A program made the translations under genes and the position numbers. From Microbacteriaceae bacterium (lineage in GTDB: Bacteria; Actinomycetota; Actinomycetes; Actinomycetales; Microbacteriaceae), in contig WQZN01000008.1 in the NCBI GenBank assembly GCA_009780695.1, positions 50,738 through 114,737 of the forward strand: a DNA stretch of 64,000 nt, in the 5' to 3' direction. Under the pieces are notes generated by a model. The model saw nothing but the letters and a program-made list of their open reading frames with translations. It had not been told where the DNA came from and searched no databases. Below, piece after piece: positions 7,845 through 16,465 of the stretch (position 1 is the stretch's first letter; every line of letters starts with the position of its first letter).

Positions 7845-9536
7845 ATGACGTCGGCCGACAAGCCGTGGCTCGCGCACTACGCCCCGGGCGTGGTCGCCGA
7901 GATCGCGCCCGTGACAGACTCCCTGCCCCGCCTCATCGCCCGCACCGTCGCGGACTTCCCCCACGCGATCGCCCTCGACTTCCTCGGCGCGACGACGACC
8001 TACGCGAGACTCGGCGAGCTCATCGACCGCGCCGCCGAGGGCCTGCGCCGCCACGGCATCAAGCGCGGCGACCGCGTCGCGCTCGTGCTGCCGAACTGCC
8101 CCGAGCACATCGTCGCGTTCTACGCCGTGCAGCGCCTCGGCGGCGTGGTGGTCGAGCACAACCCGCTCTACACCGAGCGCGAGCTGCGCCATCAGTTCGA
8201 GGACCACGGCGCCCGCTTCGCGATCGTGTGGCAGAAGATGGCGCAGAAGATCCTCGACCTGCCGGCCGACCTCGGCGTCGACACCGTCATCGCGGTCGAC
8301 ATCGCGCAGGGCCTGCCCGCGTCCAAGCGCCTCGCGATGAAGCTGCCGGTGAAGGCCGCGCGCGAGGCCCGCGAGAAGATGTGGGGGCCGCTGCCCAAGG
8401 GGGCGATCGCGTGGGCATCGCTGCTGAAGTCGCCGCGCATCGCCGACACGCAGCCGCGGCCCGAGGCATCCGACCTCGCCGTCATCCAGTACACGAGCGG
8501 CACGACCGGCACCCCCAAGGGCGCGATGCTCACGCACGCGAACCTGATCTCGAACACCCTGCAGTGCCAGGCGTGGATCCCCGACGTGAAGCGCGGCAAC
8601 GACGTCGTCGTCTATGCGATGCTGCCCGTCTTCCACGCCTACGGCCTGACCCTCGGCCTCACCTTCGCGATGTCGATGGGCGCGCGGCTCATGGTGTTCC
8701 CGAGCTTCGACCCCGACCAGGTGCTCGCCGCCACCAGGAAGCACCCCGCGACCTTCCTGCCCGCGGTGCCCCCGATCATCGACCGGCTGCTGAAGCGGTC
8801 GGCGGAGACCGGCATTCCCCTCACCGGCATCGAGATCGGCGTGTCGGGCGGGATGTCCCTCGACACCTCTCTGATCGCGAAGTGGGAGCAGGCCACGGGC
8901 GGCATCCTCGTCGAGGGCTACGGGCTCAGCGAGACCAGCCCGATCCTCATGATCAACCCGCTCACCGACGAGCGCCGTGCCGGCAGCATCGGCCTGCCCG
9001 TCTCGTCGACGGATGTGAAGATCGTCTCGCGCGACGAAGACGCGCGCGAACAGCCCGCCGGCGCGGAGGGCGAGCTCGCGGTGCGCGGCCCGCAGGTGTT
9101 CCAGGGCTACTGGAACCGCCCGGAGGAGACCGCGGCGGTGCTGCGCGACGGCTGGTTCCACACGGGCGACGTCGCGACGATCGACGAGAACGGCTTCATC
9201 TCGATCGTCGACCGCATCAAGGAGCTCATCATCACGGGCGGCTTCAACGTCGCGCCGAGCGAGGTCGAGGAGGCCGTGGTCGCCCTCGACGGCGTCGTGG
9301 ACGCCGCGGTGGTCGGCCTGCCCGACCCGCATTCGGGCGAGCGCGTGGTCGCCGCCGTCGTGATGCGCCCCGGTGCGCCGTTCGACCCCGAGGCGATGCG
9401 CGCCGCCCTGCGCTCGCAGCTCACGCCGTACAAGGTGCCGCGCGAGTTCCACCAGCTCGACGAGCTGCCCCGCAACATGATCGGCAAGGTGCTGCGCAAG
9501 AAGGTGCGCGAGCAGCTCGCCGACGCGGCCGGGTGA
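7845..9536 (+). CDS. Long-chain acyl-CoA synthetase (AMP-forming)
   Basis: 563 aa enzyme that activates a fatty or other carboxylic acid to its acyl-CoA via an acyl-adenylate. The P-loop-like motif YTSGTTGTPKGAML, adenine motif GYGLSETSPI, hinge WFHTGDVATIDENGF / DRIKELIITGGFNV and C-terminal catalytic lysine region PRNMIGKVLRK are all present. Length and motifs match the FadD/FACL family; chain-length preference cannot be read. TAGTCT (7833-7838), overlapping the previous stop codon, sits 6 nt before the ATG. An internal leaderless promoter is therefore likely in addition to read-through. Confidence 0.93.
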   Translation: MTSADKPWLAHYAPGVVAEIAPVTDSLPRLIARTVADFPHAIALDFLGATTTYARLGELIDRAAEGLRRHGIKRGDRVALVLPNCPEHIVAFYAVQRLGGVVVEHNPLYTERELRHQFEDHGARFAIVWQKMAQKILDLPADLGVDTVIAVDIAQGLPASKRLAMKLPVKAAREAREKMWGPLPKGAIAWASLLKSPRIADTQPRPEASDLAVIQYTSGTTGTPKGAMLTHANLISNTLQCQAWIPDVKRGNDVVVYAMLPVFHAYGLTLGLTFAMSMGARLMVFPSFDPDQVLAATRKHPATFLPAVPPIIDRLLKRSAETGIPLTGIEIGVSGGMSLDTSLIAKWEQATGGILVEGYGLSETSPILMINPLTDERRAGSIGLPVSSTDVKIVSRDEDAREQPAGAEGELAVRGPQVFQGYWNRPEETAAVLRDGWFHTGDVATIDENGFISIVDRIKELIITGGFNVAPSEVEEAVVALDGVVDAAVVGLPDPHSGERVVAAVVMRPGAPFDPEAMRAALRSQLTPYKVPREFHQLDELPRNMIGKVLRKKVREQLADAAG

Positions 9537-9540
9537 CCGC

Positions 9541-10185
9541 ATGACGGCGACCGACCCGCGGCCGAGCAGCCTCGCCACGCGACGCGTCGTGATCATGCTC
9601 GCCGTGGGCGCGGTGTGCGCAGTGGTCACGGGCATCACGAGCTCGTGGTGGTACGCCGGCGTCGCCGGCTGGCTCGCCGCGTGCATCCTCTACATCGCCT
9701 GGGTCTGGGTGCACCTGTGGCCGCTCGACGCACGCGCCATGCGGAGCCACGCCACCCGCGAGGACCCCGGCATCGTGGTGAGCGACCTGCTCATCCTCGG
9801 CGCGAGCGTGGCATCCCTCGTCGCGGTCTCGCTCGTGCTCATCCGCGCGTCGCACCTACCGCAGCCGCAGCACGGCCTCGTCAGCGGGCTCGCGCTCGCG
9901 AATGTCGCGCTGTCCTGGTTCCTGATCCACACGCTGTATGCGCAGGGCTACGCGCGTTCCTACTACGCACCGCCGGAAGGCGGCATCGACTTCGCGACGC
10001 AGGACGACAGCGACCCCGTGTTCAGCGACTTCGCCTATCTCGCGCTCGATCTCGGGATGACCTACCAGGTCTCCGACACCACGCTGCGCTCGATGCGGCT
10101 GCGGCGCCTCGTCATGTGGCACTCGCTGCTGTCCTACGTGTTCGGCACGGCCATCCTGGCCACCGCGATCAACCTCGTGGTGTGA
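9541..10185 (+). CDS. DUF1345 family membrane protein
   Basis: 214 aa with about five membrane segments: RRVVIMLAVGAVCAVVTGI, WLAACILYIAWVWVH, LLILGASVASLVAVSLVLI, GLALANVALSWFLIHTLYA and a C-terminal helix. The stretch GGIDF...DPVFSDFAYLALDLGMTYQVSD is the conserved DUF1345 hallmark. No function is established for the family. It begins 4 nt after the acyl-CoA ligase stop, so the two are translationally linked. It converges on the DUF3054 gene with an 18-nt gap. Confidence 0.88.
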   Translation: MTATDPRPSSLATRRVVIMLAVGAVCAVVTGITSSWWYAGVAGWLAACILYIAWVWVHLWPLDARAMRSHATREDPGIVVSDLLILGASVASLVAVSLVLIRASHLPQPQHGLVSGLALANVALSWFLIHTLYAQGYARSYYAPPEGGIDFATQDDSDPVFSDFAYLALDLGMTYQVSDTTLRSMRLRRLVMWHSLLSYVFGTAILATAINLVV

Positions 10186-10203
10186 CCGCAGGCAGGCGGG
10201 CGC

Positions 10204-10620
10204 TCAGCGCTTGTTGCGGGCGCTGCGCTTGGCGATCGGGCCGACGATGGCGCGCCAGCCGAGCAGGAAGACGCCGAGCGAGATCGAGGCGACGATGACG
10301 AAGGCGAACGCGATGCCCTGGCCGGAGACCACCCGCAGGACCATGCCCACGGCGACCGTGAGCACCCACACCGGGATGCCGACGCGCACGAGGGCGAACG
10401 GCCGACGCCAGGCGCCGGTCACGAGCCACCCGAGCAGCGTGCCGACGAGGAACGGCCACGCGGTGGTCGCGACGCCCCCGAACGCGATGCCCTCGCCGTG
10501 CGAGAGGCGGCCGATGATCGTGAAGACGAGGACCAGCACGACATCCAGCACGACCGAGAGCAGCACCCAGCGGGAGTAGTCGACGTGTGCGGATGCCTGG
10601 CGCTGCGGTGCTGAGCTCAT
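10204..10620 (-). CDS. DUF3054 domain membrane protein
   Basis: 138 aa with four predicted membrane helices. The family pattern is RWVLLSVVLDVVLVLVFTIIGRLSHGEG, then a TAWPFLVGTLLGWLVTGAW block. DUF3054 proteins are small actinobacterial membrane proteins of unknown role. The ATG at 10620 follows AGGATT by 6 nt. The upstream methyltransferase gene ends at 10625, so the two minus-strand genes are separated by 4 nt and are probably one transcript. Confidence 0.87.
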   Translation of the reverse strand: MSSAPQRQASAHVDYSRWVLLSVVLDVVLVLVFTIIGRLSHGEGIAFGGVATTAWPFLVGTLLGWLVTGAWRRPFALVRVGIPVWVLTVAVGMVLRVVSGQGIAFAFVIVASISLGVFLLGWRAIVGPIAKRSARNKR

Positions 10621-10624
10621 GGTG

Positions 10625-12190
10625 TCAATCCTGGCCTAGTCGGGCTGTGTGCGCCGCGGGTGCCGCCACGTCGAGGAAGCCGGTGAAGACCAGCTCGCGC
10701 ACGCGCGGCAGGAGGTCGGCGCGCAGCTCGGCGGCATCCACCTCGAACAGGGCCGCGATCGCATCGCTGATCTGGCCGACGGTCAGCTCGCCGTCGCACG
10801 CGCCGACGAGCCCCGACAGAGCCGGGTCGACCTGCAGCGCGCGGCCGAAGCCCGCACCCTGGTGCAACGTGATGATCGTGGGGTTCTCGTCGCCGGGCCA
10901 CGAGTGACGCTCTTCCGTGACGTCGCGCGGAACGACGAGGTGCAGCTCGGCGAGTTCGGCATCCTCAAGACCCGCGATCGCGTCGTGCACTGCGAGGGCC
11001 CGCCCGATGTGCTCGCCGAGGCCCGCCGGGTTGCTGCCGCTCGTCTCGACCTGCTCGATGCGGGTGAGGGGCGCGGATGCCTCATCCTCAGGCCGGCGCA
11101 GGGTGAGGTACCCGAAACCGACGTAGCCGACCCCGCGCGCGGCGAAGTCGGCGAGCCACTCGGCGTACCACCGGTCGTACTCGGGGTCGCCCGGGCGGGT
11201 GCCGCCGTCGCGGATCCACGTCTCGGCGTAGCGCGGCGCGTCCTGCAGCTCGCGTTCGACGGCCCACAGGTCGAGGTCGCCCGTCCAGTCGCGCACGCGG
11301 TCGAGGCCGTCGTGGTCGGCGCGGTATTCCCAGTTGCCGAGCAGCTGCGCGACGCCGCCGGGTTCGAGGTGGTCGGCGATGCCCTCGACCACGCGCTGCA
11401 CGAGTTCGTCGCCGACGAAGCCGCCGTCGCGGTACTCGTACTCGGGCACGTCGTCGACGCGCGGCGTGATCACGAACGGCGGGTTGCTCACGATGTGCCC
11501 GAAGCGCTCGCCGGCGACCGGTTCGAACAGACTGCCGAGGCGGAACTCGACGTTGTCGATGCCGTTGAGCGCCGCGTTGAAGGCGGCGTAGGCGAGCGCC
11601 GGGGCGGAGATGTCGGTCGCGATCACGCGGCGCGCGTGGCGCGAGACGTGCATGGCCTGGATGCCGCAGCCGGTGCCGAGATCGAGGGCGAGCTCGACAT
11701 CCCGCGGCACGATCAGGCCCGACAGGGTCGTGGACGCCCCGCCGATGCCGAGCACGTGCTCGGGGCCGAGCGCGTGGCCGAGCGCCAGCTCGCCGAGGTC
11801 GCTCGCGACCCACCACTCGGCCGCGCCGAGCGCGTCGGTGAAGGCGTAGGGGCGCAGGTCGACGAGCGGCTCAAGGCCGTCGTCGGCGCGCAGCTCGACG
11901 AGACCGAGGGCGGCCGCCCCGTCGGCGCCGAGCGTCGGCAGGGCGGCGTCGAGCTCGTCGGCGCCGACCGCGAGGCCGAGCACGAAGGCCCACGCGAGCG
12001 TGCCGGCCGGGGCGATCTCACCGGCGGCGCGGCTCGACGCGAGCTCACGCTGGGCGGGAAGGCGGTGGGAGCGGCTCAGCGCTCCCCCGGCGGCGTCCGA
12101 CCACAGCCCCCTCACGGTGTCGACCGTGAAGTCGGCGGCGGCGAGGTCGGCGCGAAGGCCGGCGATGAGATCGGCGTCGAGCGTGGGCAC
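10625..12190 (-). CDS. Class I SAM-dependent methyltransferase, HemK-like (DUF7059/DUF7782 type)
   Basis: 521 aa. The central methyltransferase core has motif I (ELALDLGTGCGIQ), motif II (VIATDIS) and the catalytic NPPF motif (HIVSNPPFVI) found in N5-glutamine and N6-adenine methyltransferases such as PrmC. N- and C-terminal accessory domains flank it, as in actinobacterial proteins often annotated as methyltransferases or transferases of unknown target. The GTG at 12190 has a good ribosome-binding site (GGGAGGATCGACCC). The 655-aa track ORF extends into the neighbouring YciI gene and is rejected. Confidence 0.88.
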   Translation of the reverse strand: MPTLDADLIAGLRADLAAADFTVDTVRGLWSDAAGGALSRSHRLPAQRELASSRAAGEIAPAGTLAWAFVLGLAVGADELDAALPTLGADGAAALGLVELRADDGLEPLVDLRPYAFTDALGAAEWWVASDLGELALGHALGPEHVLGIGGASTTLSGLIVPRDVELALDLGTGCGIQAMHVSRHARRVIATDISAPALAYAAFNAALNGIDNVEFRLGSLFEPVAGERFGHIVSNPPFVITPRVDDVPEYEYRDGGFVGDELVQRVVEGIADHLEPGGVAQLLGNWEYRADHDGLDRVRDWTGDLDLWAVERELQDAPRYAETWIRDGGTRPGDPEYDRWYAEWLADFAARGVGYVGFGYLTLRRPEDEASAPLTRIEQVETSGSNPAGLGEHIGRALAVHDAIAGLEDAELAELHLVVPRDVTEERHSWPGDENPTIITLHQGAGFGRALQVDPALSGLVGACDGELTVGQISDAIAALFEVDAAELRADLLPRVRELVFTGFLDVAAPAAHTARLGQD

Positions 12191-12240
12191 GGGTCGATCC
12201 TCCCATGCCCCCGCTCGACGCCGCGGGGCGCAGGCCGCGC

Positions 12241-12651
12241 TCAGGCGGGCGTCGGCGCCGAGGTCGAACGCGCGCGCACGGTCGCCTCGAGCAGCGCGCT
12301 CGACTGGATCGCGCCCATCAGCGGCAGCACGAGCACACGGCCGAAGCGCGCGCAGGGGTGCCGCGAGCCGATCTCGACGGCCGTCTCGAGGTCGGGCGCG
12401 TTGATGAGGTCGAAGCCCGCGAACCATTCCTTGAACTCCGCGACCGGGGCATCCGTCACGGTCACCTCGCCCGCGCGTTTCGTGACGAGCCGCGCGTCGT
12501 CGCGGGTGGTGAGACGCTCGCCCATCACACGGATGTCGGTCGGGTCGACGCTGGCGAGCCAGTCGCCGATGTCGTCGGATTCGGCGTTCCACGGCTCGCC
12601 GTCGGGCGCATCGGTGTACAGCAGCAGGTACTGCTGGGTCACGTCGGTCAT
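12241..12651 (-). CDS. YciI/DGPF family protein (third of three)
   Basis: 136 aa alpha/beta-barrel dimer fold of the DGPF/YciI group. It has the recognisable TKRAGEVTVTDAPVAEFKEWFAGFDLI segment, here with T-D-A-P in place of D-G-P-F, and a conserved ARFGRVLVLPL end. AAGGAGG precedes the ATG at 12651. It is the last gene of the ECF42 sigma factor operon; ECF42 sigma factors characteristically sit beside such genes. The biochemical function of these proteins is not established. Confidence 0.85.
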   Translation of the reverse strand: MTDVTQQYLLLYTDAPDGEPWNAESDDIGDWLASVDPTDIRVMGERLTTRDDARLVTKRAGEVTVTDAPVAEFKEWFAGFDLINAPDLETAVEIGSRHPCARFGRVLVLPLMGAIQSSALLEATVRARSTSAPTPA

Positions 12652-12685
12652 GATGCCTCCTTGTGTTTGCTTGCTTGCGTTCTGG

Positions 12686-13057
12686 TCAGTCGTTCGGGTT
12701 CGCGTCGGCGGCGTCGAAGTCGCGCGCCGGAATGACGACGAGGCTCCCGATGCGGGCCGAGGGGTGCTTCGCGAGCATCGCGAGGGCGTGATCCATGTCA
12801 TCGGCCTCGATCCACTCGGCGCCCATGAACCACTCCTTGAGCTCGGCGAGCGGCGCGTCGTTCACGATCGTCTCGCCACCGCGCACCGCGATCTCACGGG
12901 CGGTGTCGCGGCCCGAGACGGGCTGGCCGTTGGGCTCCCACCCGGCGGGGCTCTCGCGGAGGGCGAGCCAGGCATCCATCGCCGGTTGGTCGATCGCGTC
13001 GTCCCAGTCGGGCGCGGCCGCATCGGTGAGGTGCAGCACGAGGAACTTCTGCTTCAC
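12686..13057 (-). CDS. YciI/DGPF family protein (second of three)
   Basis: 123 aa. It has the same fold and layout as its two neighbours: KFLVLHLTDA at the start, GGETIVNDAPLAELKEWFMGAEWIEA in the middle and HPSARIGSLVVIP near the end. The DGPF core is again altered (NDAP). It lies 34 nt upstream of the third copy and 25 nt downstream of the first. GTG start with only a weak purine-rich site before it. The three copies arose by duplication and have diverged strongly. Confidence 0.85.
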   Translation of the reverse strand: MKQKFLVLHLTDAAAPDWDDAIDQPAMDAWLALRESPAGWEPNGQPVSGRDTAREIAVRGGETIVNDAPLAELKEWFMGAEWIEADDMDHALAMLAKHPSARIGSLVVIPARDFDAADANPND

Positions 13058-13082
13058 GGTCTCGTCCTCGTCGCTCTGGGCC

Positions 13083-13436
13083 TCAGGCCTGGTCCCAGGG
13101 CAGCGGCACGTTGGGCAGGATGTACAGCTTCTCGGCGTGCGCCGAGGGGTGCTTCGCCATGAGTGCCGCCGCGTCTTCCATCGACTCGGCCTCGATCAGG
13201 TCGAAGCCGAGGAACCACTCCTTGAACTCGGGGAACGGGCCGTCGAGCACGGCCGTCTCGCCGTCGCGGACGACGACCGCCTTCGCGGCCTCGCGGCCGG
13301 CGACCGGCGAGCCGGCACGCGTGGCGCCCGTGCGCTGTCCGTTCTCGATCCATGCGGTGAGAGCCGGAACGTCGGTGGCGTCGTCCCATTCCTCGCCGTC
13401 CGCTGCGCTCATGTGCAGCACCAGGTACTGAGTCAT
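13083..13436 (-). CDS. YciI/DGPF family protein (first of three)
   Basis: 117 aa from the ATG at 13436. This copy keeps the canonical motif, GETAVLDGPFPEFKEWFLGFDLIEAES, and KHPSAHAEKLYILPNV near the end. Its ATG overlaps the TGA of the sigma factor gene by one base (TGATG), so translation is coupled. A GTG one codon earlier (13439) is also possible and is the track's choice. It is the expected direct partner of the ECF42 sigma factor. Confidence 0.9.
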   Translation of the reverse strand: MTQYLVLHMSAADGEEWDDATDVPALTAWIENGQRTGATRAGSPVAGREAAKAVVVRDGETAVLDGPFPEFKEWFLGFDLIEAESMEDAAALMAKHPSAHAEKLYILPNVPLPWDQA

Positions 13437-14671
13437 CACTTCTCCTTCTCGTCGTCGAGTCGGCGCGACTGCGCCTCGAGCCAGCGCCGCTCGGCGGCGT
13501 TGGCGGCTTTCATGCCCGCTTCGGCATATGTCCGGGCGGCCTCGTCGAAGGCGCCTGCGCGCTCGAGCAGCCCGGCCCGCACCGACAGCAGTCGGTGGCC
13601 CCGGGCGAGGCGCTCGTCGCCGTCGAGCAGCGCGAGCTCAGCGAGTCCGGCGAGCGGCCCGCGGGCCATGCCCACGGCGACCGCGCGGCCGAGGGATGCC
13701 GCGGGCCCCGGCTGCAGTTGCACGAGCACGTCGTAGAGGCCCAAGATCTGCCGCCAGTCCGTCGCGTCGGCGTGGGCCGCGGCCGCGTGCACCGCGGCGA
13801 TGGCGGCCTGCACGCTGAGCGAGGTCGCGGGGCCTGCGGCGAGGGCGGATGCCGCGAGCTCTCGCCCCTCGGCGAGCTTCGCCGCGTCCCACAGCGCCCG
13901 ATCCTGCTCGGGCAGCGGAATCGGCAGGCCGTCGGCGTCGGTGCGCGCCTCGGTGCGGGCGTCCGTGAGCAGCATGAGCGCGAGCATCGCTGTGGTGTCG
14001 GCGTCACTCGGTACAGCACTGTGCAACATCCGCGCGAGGCGGACCGACTCGGCGATCAGTTCGCCGTGCACGGGCAGTTCGCCGTCCGCCGGGGCGTAGC
14101 CCTCGTTGAACATCAGGTACAGCGCGATGCGCACCGATTCGGCGCGCTCGGCGATCAGTGCCGGCGTCAGCTCGCCGAACGCACGCCCCGCCTCGTCGAT
14201 CGTCTTCTTGGCGCGGCTGATGCGCTGGCCCATGGTCGGCTCGGGCACGTAGAAGGCCGCTGCGATCTGGCCCGTGGTGAGCCCGCACACGGCGCGGAGC
14301 GTGAGAGCGACGCGCGAGGCCGGCTGCAGAGCCGGGTGGCAGCAGAGGGCGAGCAGGGCGAGGGAGTCGTCGATCGCCGAGGCCGCCGAGCCCGGCGCGT
14401 CGAGCACGGCGTCGCGTTCCTCGCGGGCGTGGCGCGAGACATCCGCCCGCACCGCGTCGATGTAGCGGCGGCGCGCGACCGTCAGCAGCCACGCGCGCGG
14501 GTCGCGGGGCGCACCCGACTTCGGCCACGCGACCGACGCCTCGAGCAGCGCTTCCTGCACGGCGTCCTCGCAGTCGGCGAGGTTGCCGTAGCGACGCACG
14601 AGTGCGGCGGTGACGAGCGGGATGACGGCGCGCACGTTCGCATCGAAGATCGTCTCGATCGCCTCGGTCAT
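13436..14671 (-). CDS. RNA polymerase sigma factor, ECF42 group
   Basis: 411 aa, about twice the size of a simple ECF sigma factor. Region 2 is at the N-terminus (YGNLADCEDAVQEALLEA, WLLTVARRRYIDAVRAD). Region 4 follows (LTTGQIAAAFYVPEPTMGQRISRAKK). A long TPR-like C-terminal extension (DARTEARTDADGLPIPLPEQDR; WRQILGLYDVLVQLQPGPAASLGRAVA) is the mark of ECF42. This group lacks an anti-sigma factor, and the C-terminal domain is thought to control activity. A TGTCGA-N17-CGAC promoter directly upstream suggests autoregulation. Three DGPF genes follow in the operon. Confidence 0.93.
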   Translation of the reverse strand: MTEAIETIFDANVRAVIPLVTAALVRRYGNLADCEDAVQEALLEASVAWPKSGAPRDPRAWLLTVARRRYIDAVRADVSRHAREERDAVLDAPGSAASAIDDSLALLALCCHPALQPASRVALTLRAVCGLTTGQIAAAFYVPEPTMGQRISRAKKTIDEAGRAFGELTPALIAERAESVRIALYLMFNEGYAPADGELPVHGELIAESVRLARMLHSAVPSDADTTAMLALMLLTDARTEARTDADGLPIPLPEQDRALWDAAKLAEGRELAASALAAGPATSLSVQAAIAAVHAAAAHADATDWRQILGLYDVLVQLQPGPAASLGRAVAVGMARGPLAGLAELALLDGDERLARGHRLLSVRAGLLERAGAFDEAARTYAEAGMKAANAAERRWLEAQSRRLDDEKEK

Positions 14672-14721
14672 GGCCGCTCCTTCCCTGTGATCAGCACGTT
14701 CAGCAACGCTGTCACAGAGGG

Positions 14722-14748
14722 GTCGGAGCCGTCACCCGGCTTTCGACA
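14722..14748 (-). promoter_or_regulatory. Predicted ECF42-dependent promoter (autoregulation)
   Basis: On the minus strand TGTCGA (14748-14743) is followed after 17 nt by CGAC (14725-14722), about 51 nt before the sigma factor start. As I recall the published description of ECF42 in Streptomyces, its targets carry TGTCGA at -35 and CGA(T)C at -10. The site lies in the gap between the VOC gene stop (14772) and the sigma gene. Confidence 0.7.
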
Positions 14749-14771
14749 CGGGCGCCGACCGACTCGCCCGA

Positions 14772-15284
14772 TCAGTCGGTCTTCGGCTGCGGGGCCGAGA
14801 TCTGCGCCCACCATTCCTCGACGCGGCGCGCGGACTCGTCCGAGCTCAGGTCGTCTGTGCGGCACATCACGGCCCAGCGGCGGCCGAAGGGGTCGACGAA
14901 GGCGGCGAAGCGGTCGCCGGAGACGAAGTCGGACGGCTGCTCCTTGACCTCGGCGCCGAGTTCGGCCGCGCGGGCGACCGTGGCGTCGACATCCGTCACG
15001 TAGATGACGATCGAGTTCGTGATGCCGGACGCCGCGCGATCGGGCGCGACCAACCCGAAGTCGGGCATCGGGTCGGAGATCTGCAGCCGGCCGGCGCCGC
15101 CGAAATCGAGCTCGGCCTGGCCGATGTACGGCTCGCCGTCGTCGCTGATCGCCTCGAGCCGCAGCACGACCGTCGCGCCGAACACGGCCACGTAGAAGTC
15201 GATCGCCGCGGCCGCGTTCTCGACGACGATGTAGGGCGTCAGCGCCGTGTAGCCTGTGGGTCGCCCGTTCTCCGCGTAGGTCAT
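14772..15284 (-). CDS. VOC family protein (glyoxalase/bleomycin-resistance fold)
   Basis: 170 aa. Repeated beta-alpha-beta-beta-beta units are visible: TALTPYIVVENAAAAIDFYVAVFGA, then ITNSIVIYVTDVDATVARAAELGAE and FVDPFGRRWAVM. It is of the PhnB/YkcA-like type that often occurs near DGPF genes. Ligand and activity are unknown. TACTCT (15296-15291 on minus) stands 6 nt before the ATG, so the mRNA is probably leaderless. It precedes the ECF42 operon on the same strand but is separated from it by the sigma factor's own promoter. Confidence 0.87.
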   Translation of the reverse strand: MTYAENGRPTGYTALTPYIVVENAAAAIDFYVAVFGATVVLRLEAISDDGEPYIGQAELDFGGAGRLQISDPMPDFGLVAPDRAASGITNSIVIYVTDVDATVARAAELGAEVKEQPSDFVSGDRFAAFVDPFGRRWAVMCRTDDLSSDESARRVEEWWAQISAPQPKTD

Positions 15285-15380
15285 GCGGCCAGAGTAGGCG
15301 GGGGGCGGATGTCGCGTCCAGGCATCCCCGAAGCCCCACCCCTCTCGCGCGCCGCCCGCGCGCCCCGCTAGCTTGTGCGC

Positions 15381-15836
15381 ATGACCGCAGCCATCACCTT
15401 CGACCACATCGGCCTCGTGGTCGACGACCTCGAGACGGTCGCCGCCTTCTTCACGGGCCTCGGCTTCACGCGCGACGACCTCGGCGAATCGAGCGGCGAC
15501 TGGGTCGACCGCATCGTCGGCCTGCCGGGCACCGTCGAAGACCTCGTGCTCATCTCGGCGCCCGACGGCAGCGGGCACATCGAGCTGACGAAGTTCCGCT
15601 CGCCGGCCTCCCTCGGCACGCCCGTCGACCTTCCGTCGAACGCGTACGGCCTGCGCCACATCGCGTTCCGCGTGCGGGATGTCAAGGCCACGGCCGCGCT
15701 CGCGAAGGAGCTCGGCTACGACCTGGTCGGCGAGGTCGTCGACTTCCGCAACCTGTTCCGCCTCGCCTACGTGCGCGGCCCGGAGGGCCTGATCCTCGAA
15801 CTGACCGAGGACCTCAACGCCCTCCCTGAGGCGTAG
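15381..15836 (+). CDS. VOC family protein, methylmalonyl-CoA epimerase-like fold
   Basis: 151 aa. FDHIGLVVDDLETVAAFFTGLGF begins the first half. YGLRHIAFRVRDVKATAALAKELG begins the second, with candidate metal-binding His and Glu residues (DHIG, RHIAF, LILELTE). The product may be a dioxygenase, lyase or epimerase-like protein. TAGCTT (15369-15374) is 6 nt before the ATG at 15381, which rules out the GTG at 15375 used by the track. It is divergent from the other VOC gene. Confidence 0.86.
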   Translation: MTAAITFDHIGLVVDDLETVAAFFTGLGFTRDDLGESSGDWVDRIVGLPGTVEDLVLISAPDGSGHIELTKFRSPASLGTPVDLPSNAYGLRHIAFRVRDVKATAALAKELGYDLVGEVVDFRNLFRLAYVRGPEGLILELTEDLNALPEA

Positions 15837-15887
15837 GAAGCTCGCCTCGGTGCAAGCCTGGATCCGCCCGCGGCGGCGCCTGAGTCA

Positions 15888-16232
15888 TCAGAGATCGAGG
15901 AAATCACCGAGCCACGCCCGCACCGAGGCAAGGCACTCGCTCGACACCATGCCGGCGACACCGGTCAACCGATCGCGGGAGAGGGTCCGCGGCTGCTCGG
16001 TCATGATCCACGACGGTCGCTCCAGCCCGGCCGGGCCGATCACGCGCACATGGTTCGGCCAACCACGATCGGTCGTCGTGATCGGCAGCGCGATGACGAG
16101 CGTGGTGACCGCGTCGAGATACCCGGCGGAGGCGACCACCAGGACCGGCCGATGCCCGCCCTGCTCTCGCCCGCGCACCGGCTCGAGCGCGGCCCAGGCG
16201 ACCACGCCGGGCGCGAGTTCGAGGTCGGTCAC
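15888..16232 (-). CDS. PemK/MazF-family toxin (endoribonuclease)
   Basis: 114 aa. It has the PemK/MazF core: PGVVAWAALEPVRGREQGGHRPVLVVASAGYLD, ALPITTTDRGWPNHVRV and SWIMTEQPRTLSRDRL, ending in a helical tail. Such toxins cut mRNA and stop translation until bound by their antitoxin. The GTG start at 16232 overlaps the antitoxin stop by 4 nt (GTGA), so production depends on antitoxin translation. The track's 152-aa version starts inside the antitoxin gene and is rejected. Confidence 0.92.
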   Translation of the reverse strand: MTDLELAPGVVAWAALEPVRGREQGGHRPVLVVASAGYLDAVTTLVIALPITTTDRGWPNHVRVIGPAGLERPSWIMTEQPRTLSRDRLTGVAGMVSSECLASVRAWLGDFLDL

Positions 16233-16465
16233 CGGGGGGCGTCGGTCAGCTCGACGTGCTCCCACTCCGCGGATTCCGTCGCATGCGACGCGGCATCCGC
16301 GGACGAGGTTTGTGCGACGGCGGCCTTCAGTGAGCTCAACCGCCATCTCCGGTCTTCGGCGTCTGCCAGCTGAGCGAGATGGGCGCCGAGGGTAAGGCCG
16401 TCACGCGCAGCCTGAGCCTTGAGCCGGTCGCGGAGCTCGTCGGTCACCTTAATGGTGGTTGTCAT
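16229..16465 (-). CDS. Ribbon-helix-helix antitoxin
   Basis: 78 aa. The N-terminal TTTIKVTDELRDRLKAQAARDGLTLGAHLAQLA is a typical ribbon-helix-helix DNA-binding domain. The acidic C-terminal half (ESAEWEHVELTDAPR) would wrap the toxin. The ATG at 16465 lies inside a perfect palindrome that also covers the likely -10 box (CATACT), implying autorepression by antitoxin or by the complex. Antitoxin first with a 4-nt overlap is the normal order of such operons. Confidence 0.9.
   Translation of the reverse strand: MTTTIKVTDELRDRLKAQAARDGLTLGAHLAQLADAEDRRWRLSSLKAAVAQTSSADAASHATESAEWEHVELTDAPR

Noticed and set aside
10625-12592. 655-aa version of the methyltransferase
   Set aside because: It overlaps the YciI gene and bypasses a good GTG start with GGGAGG upstream.
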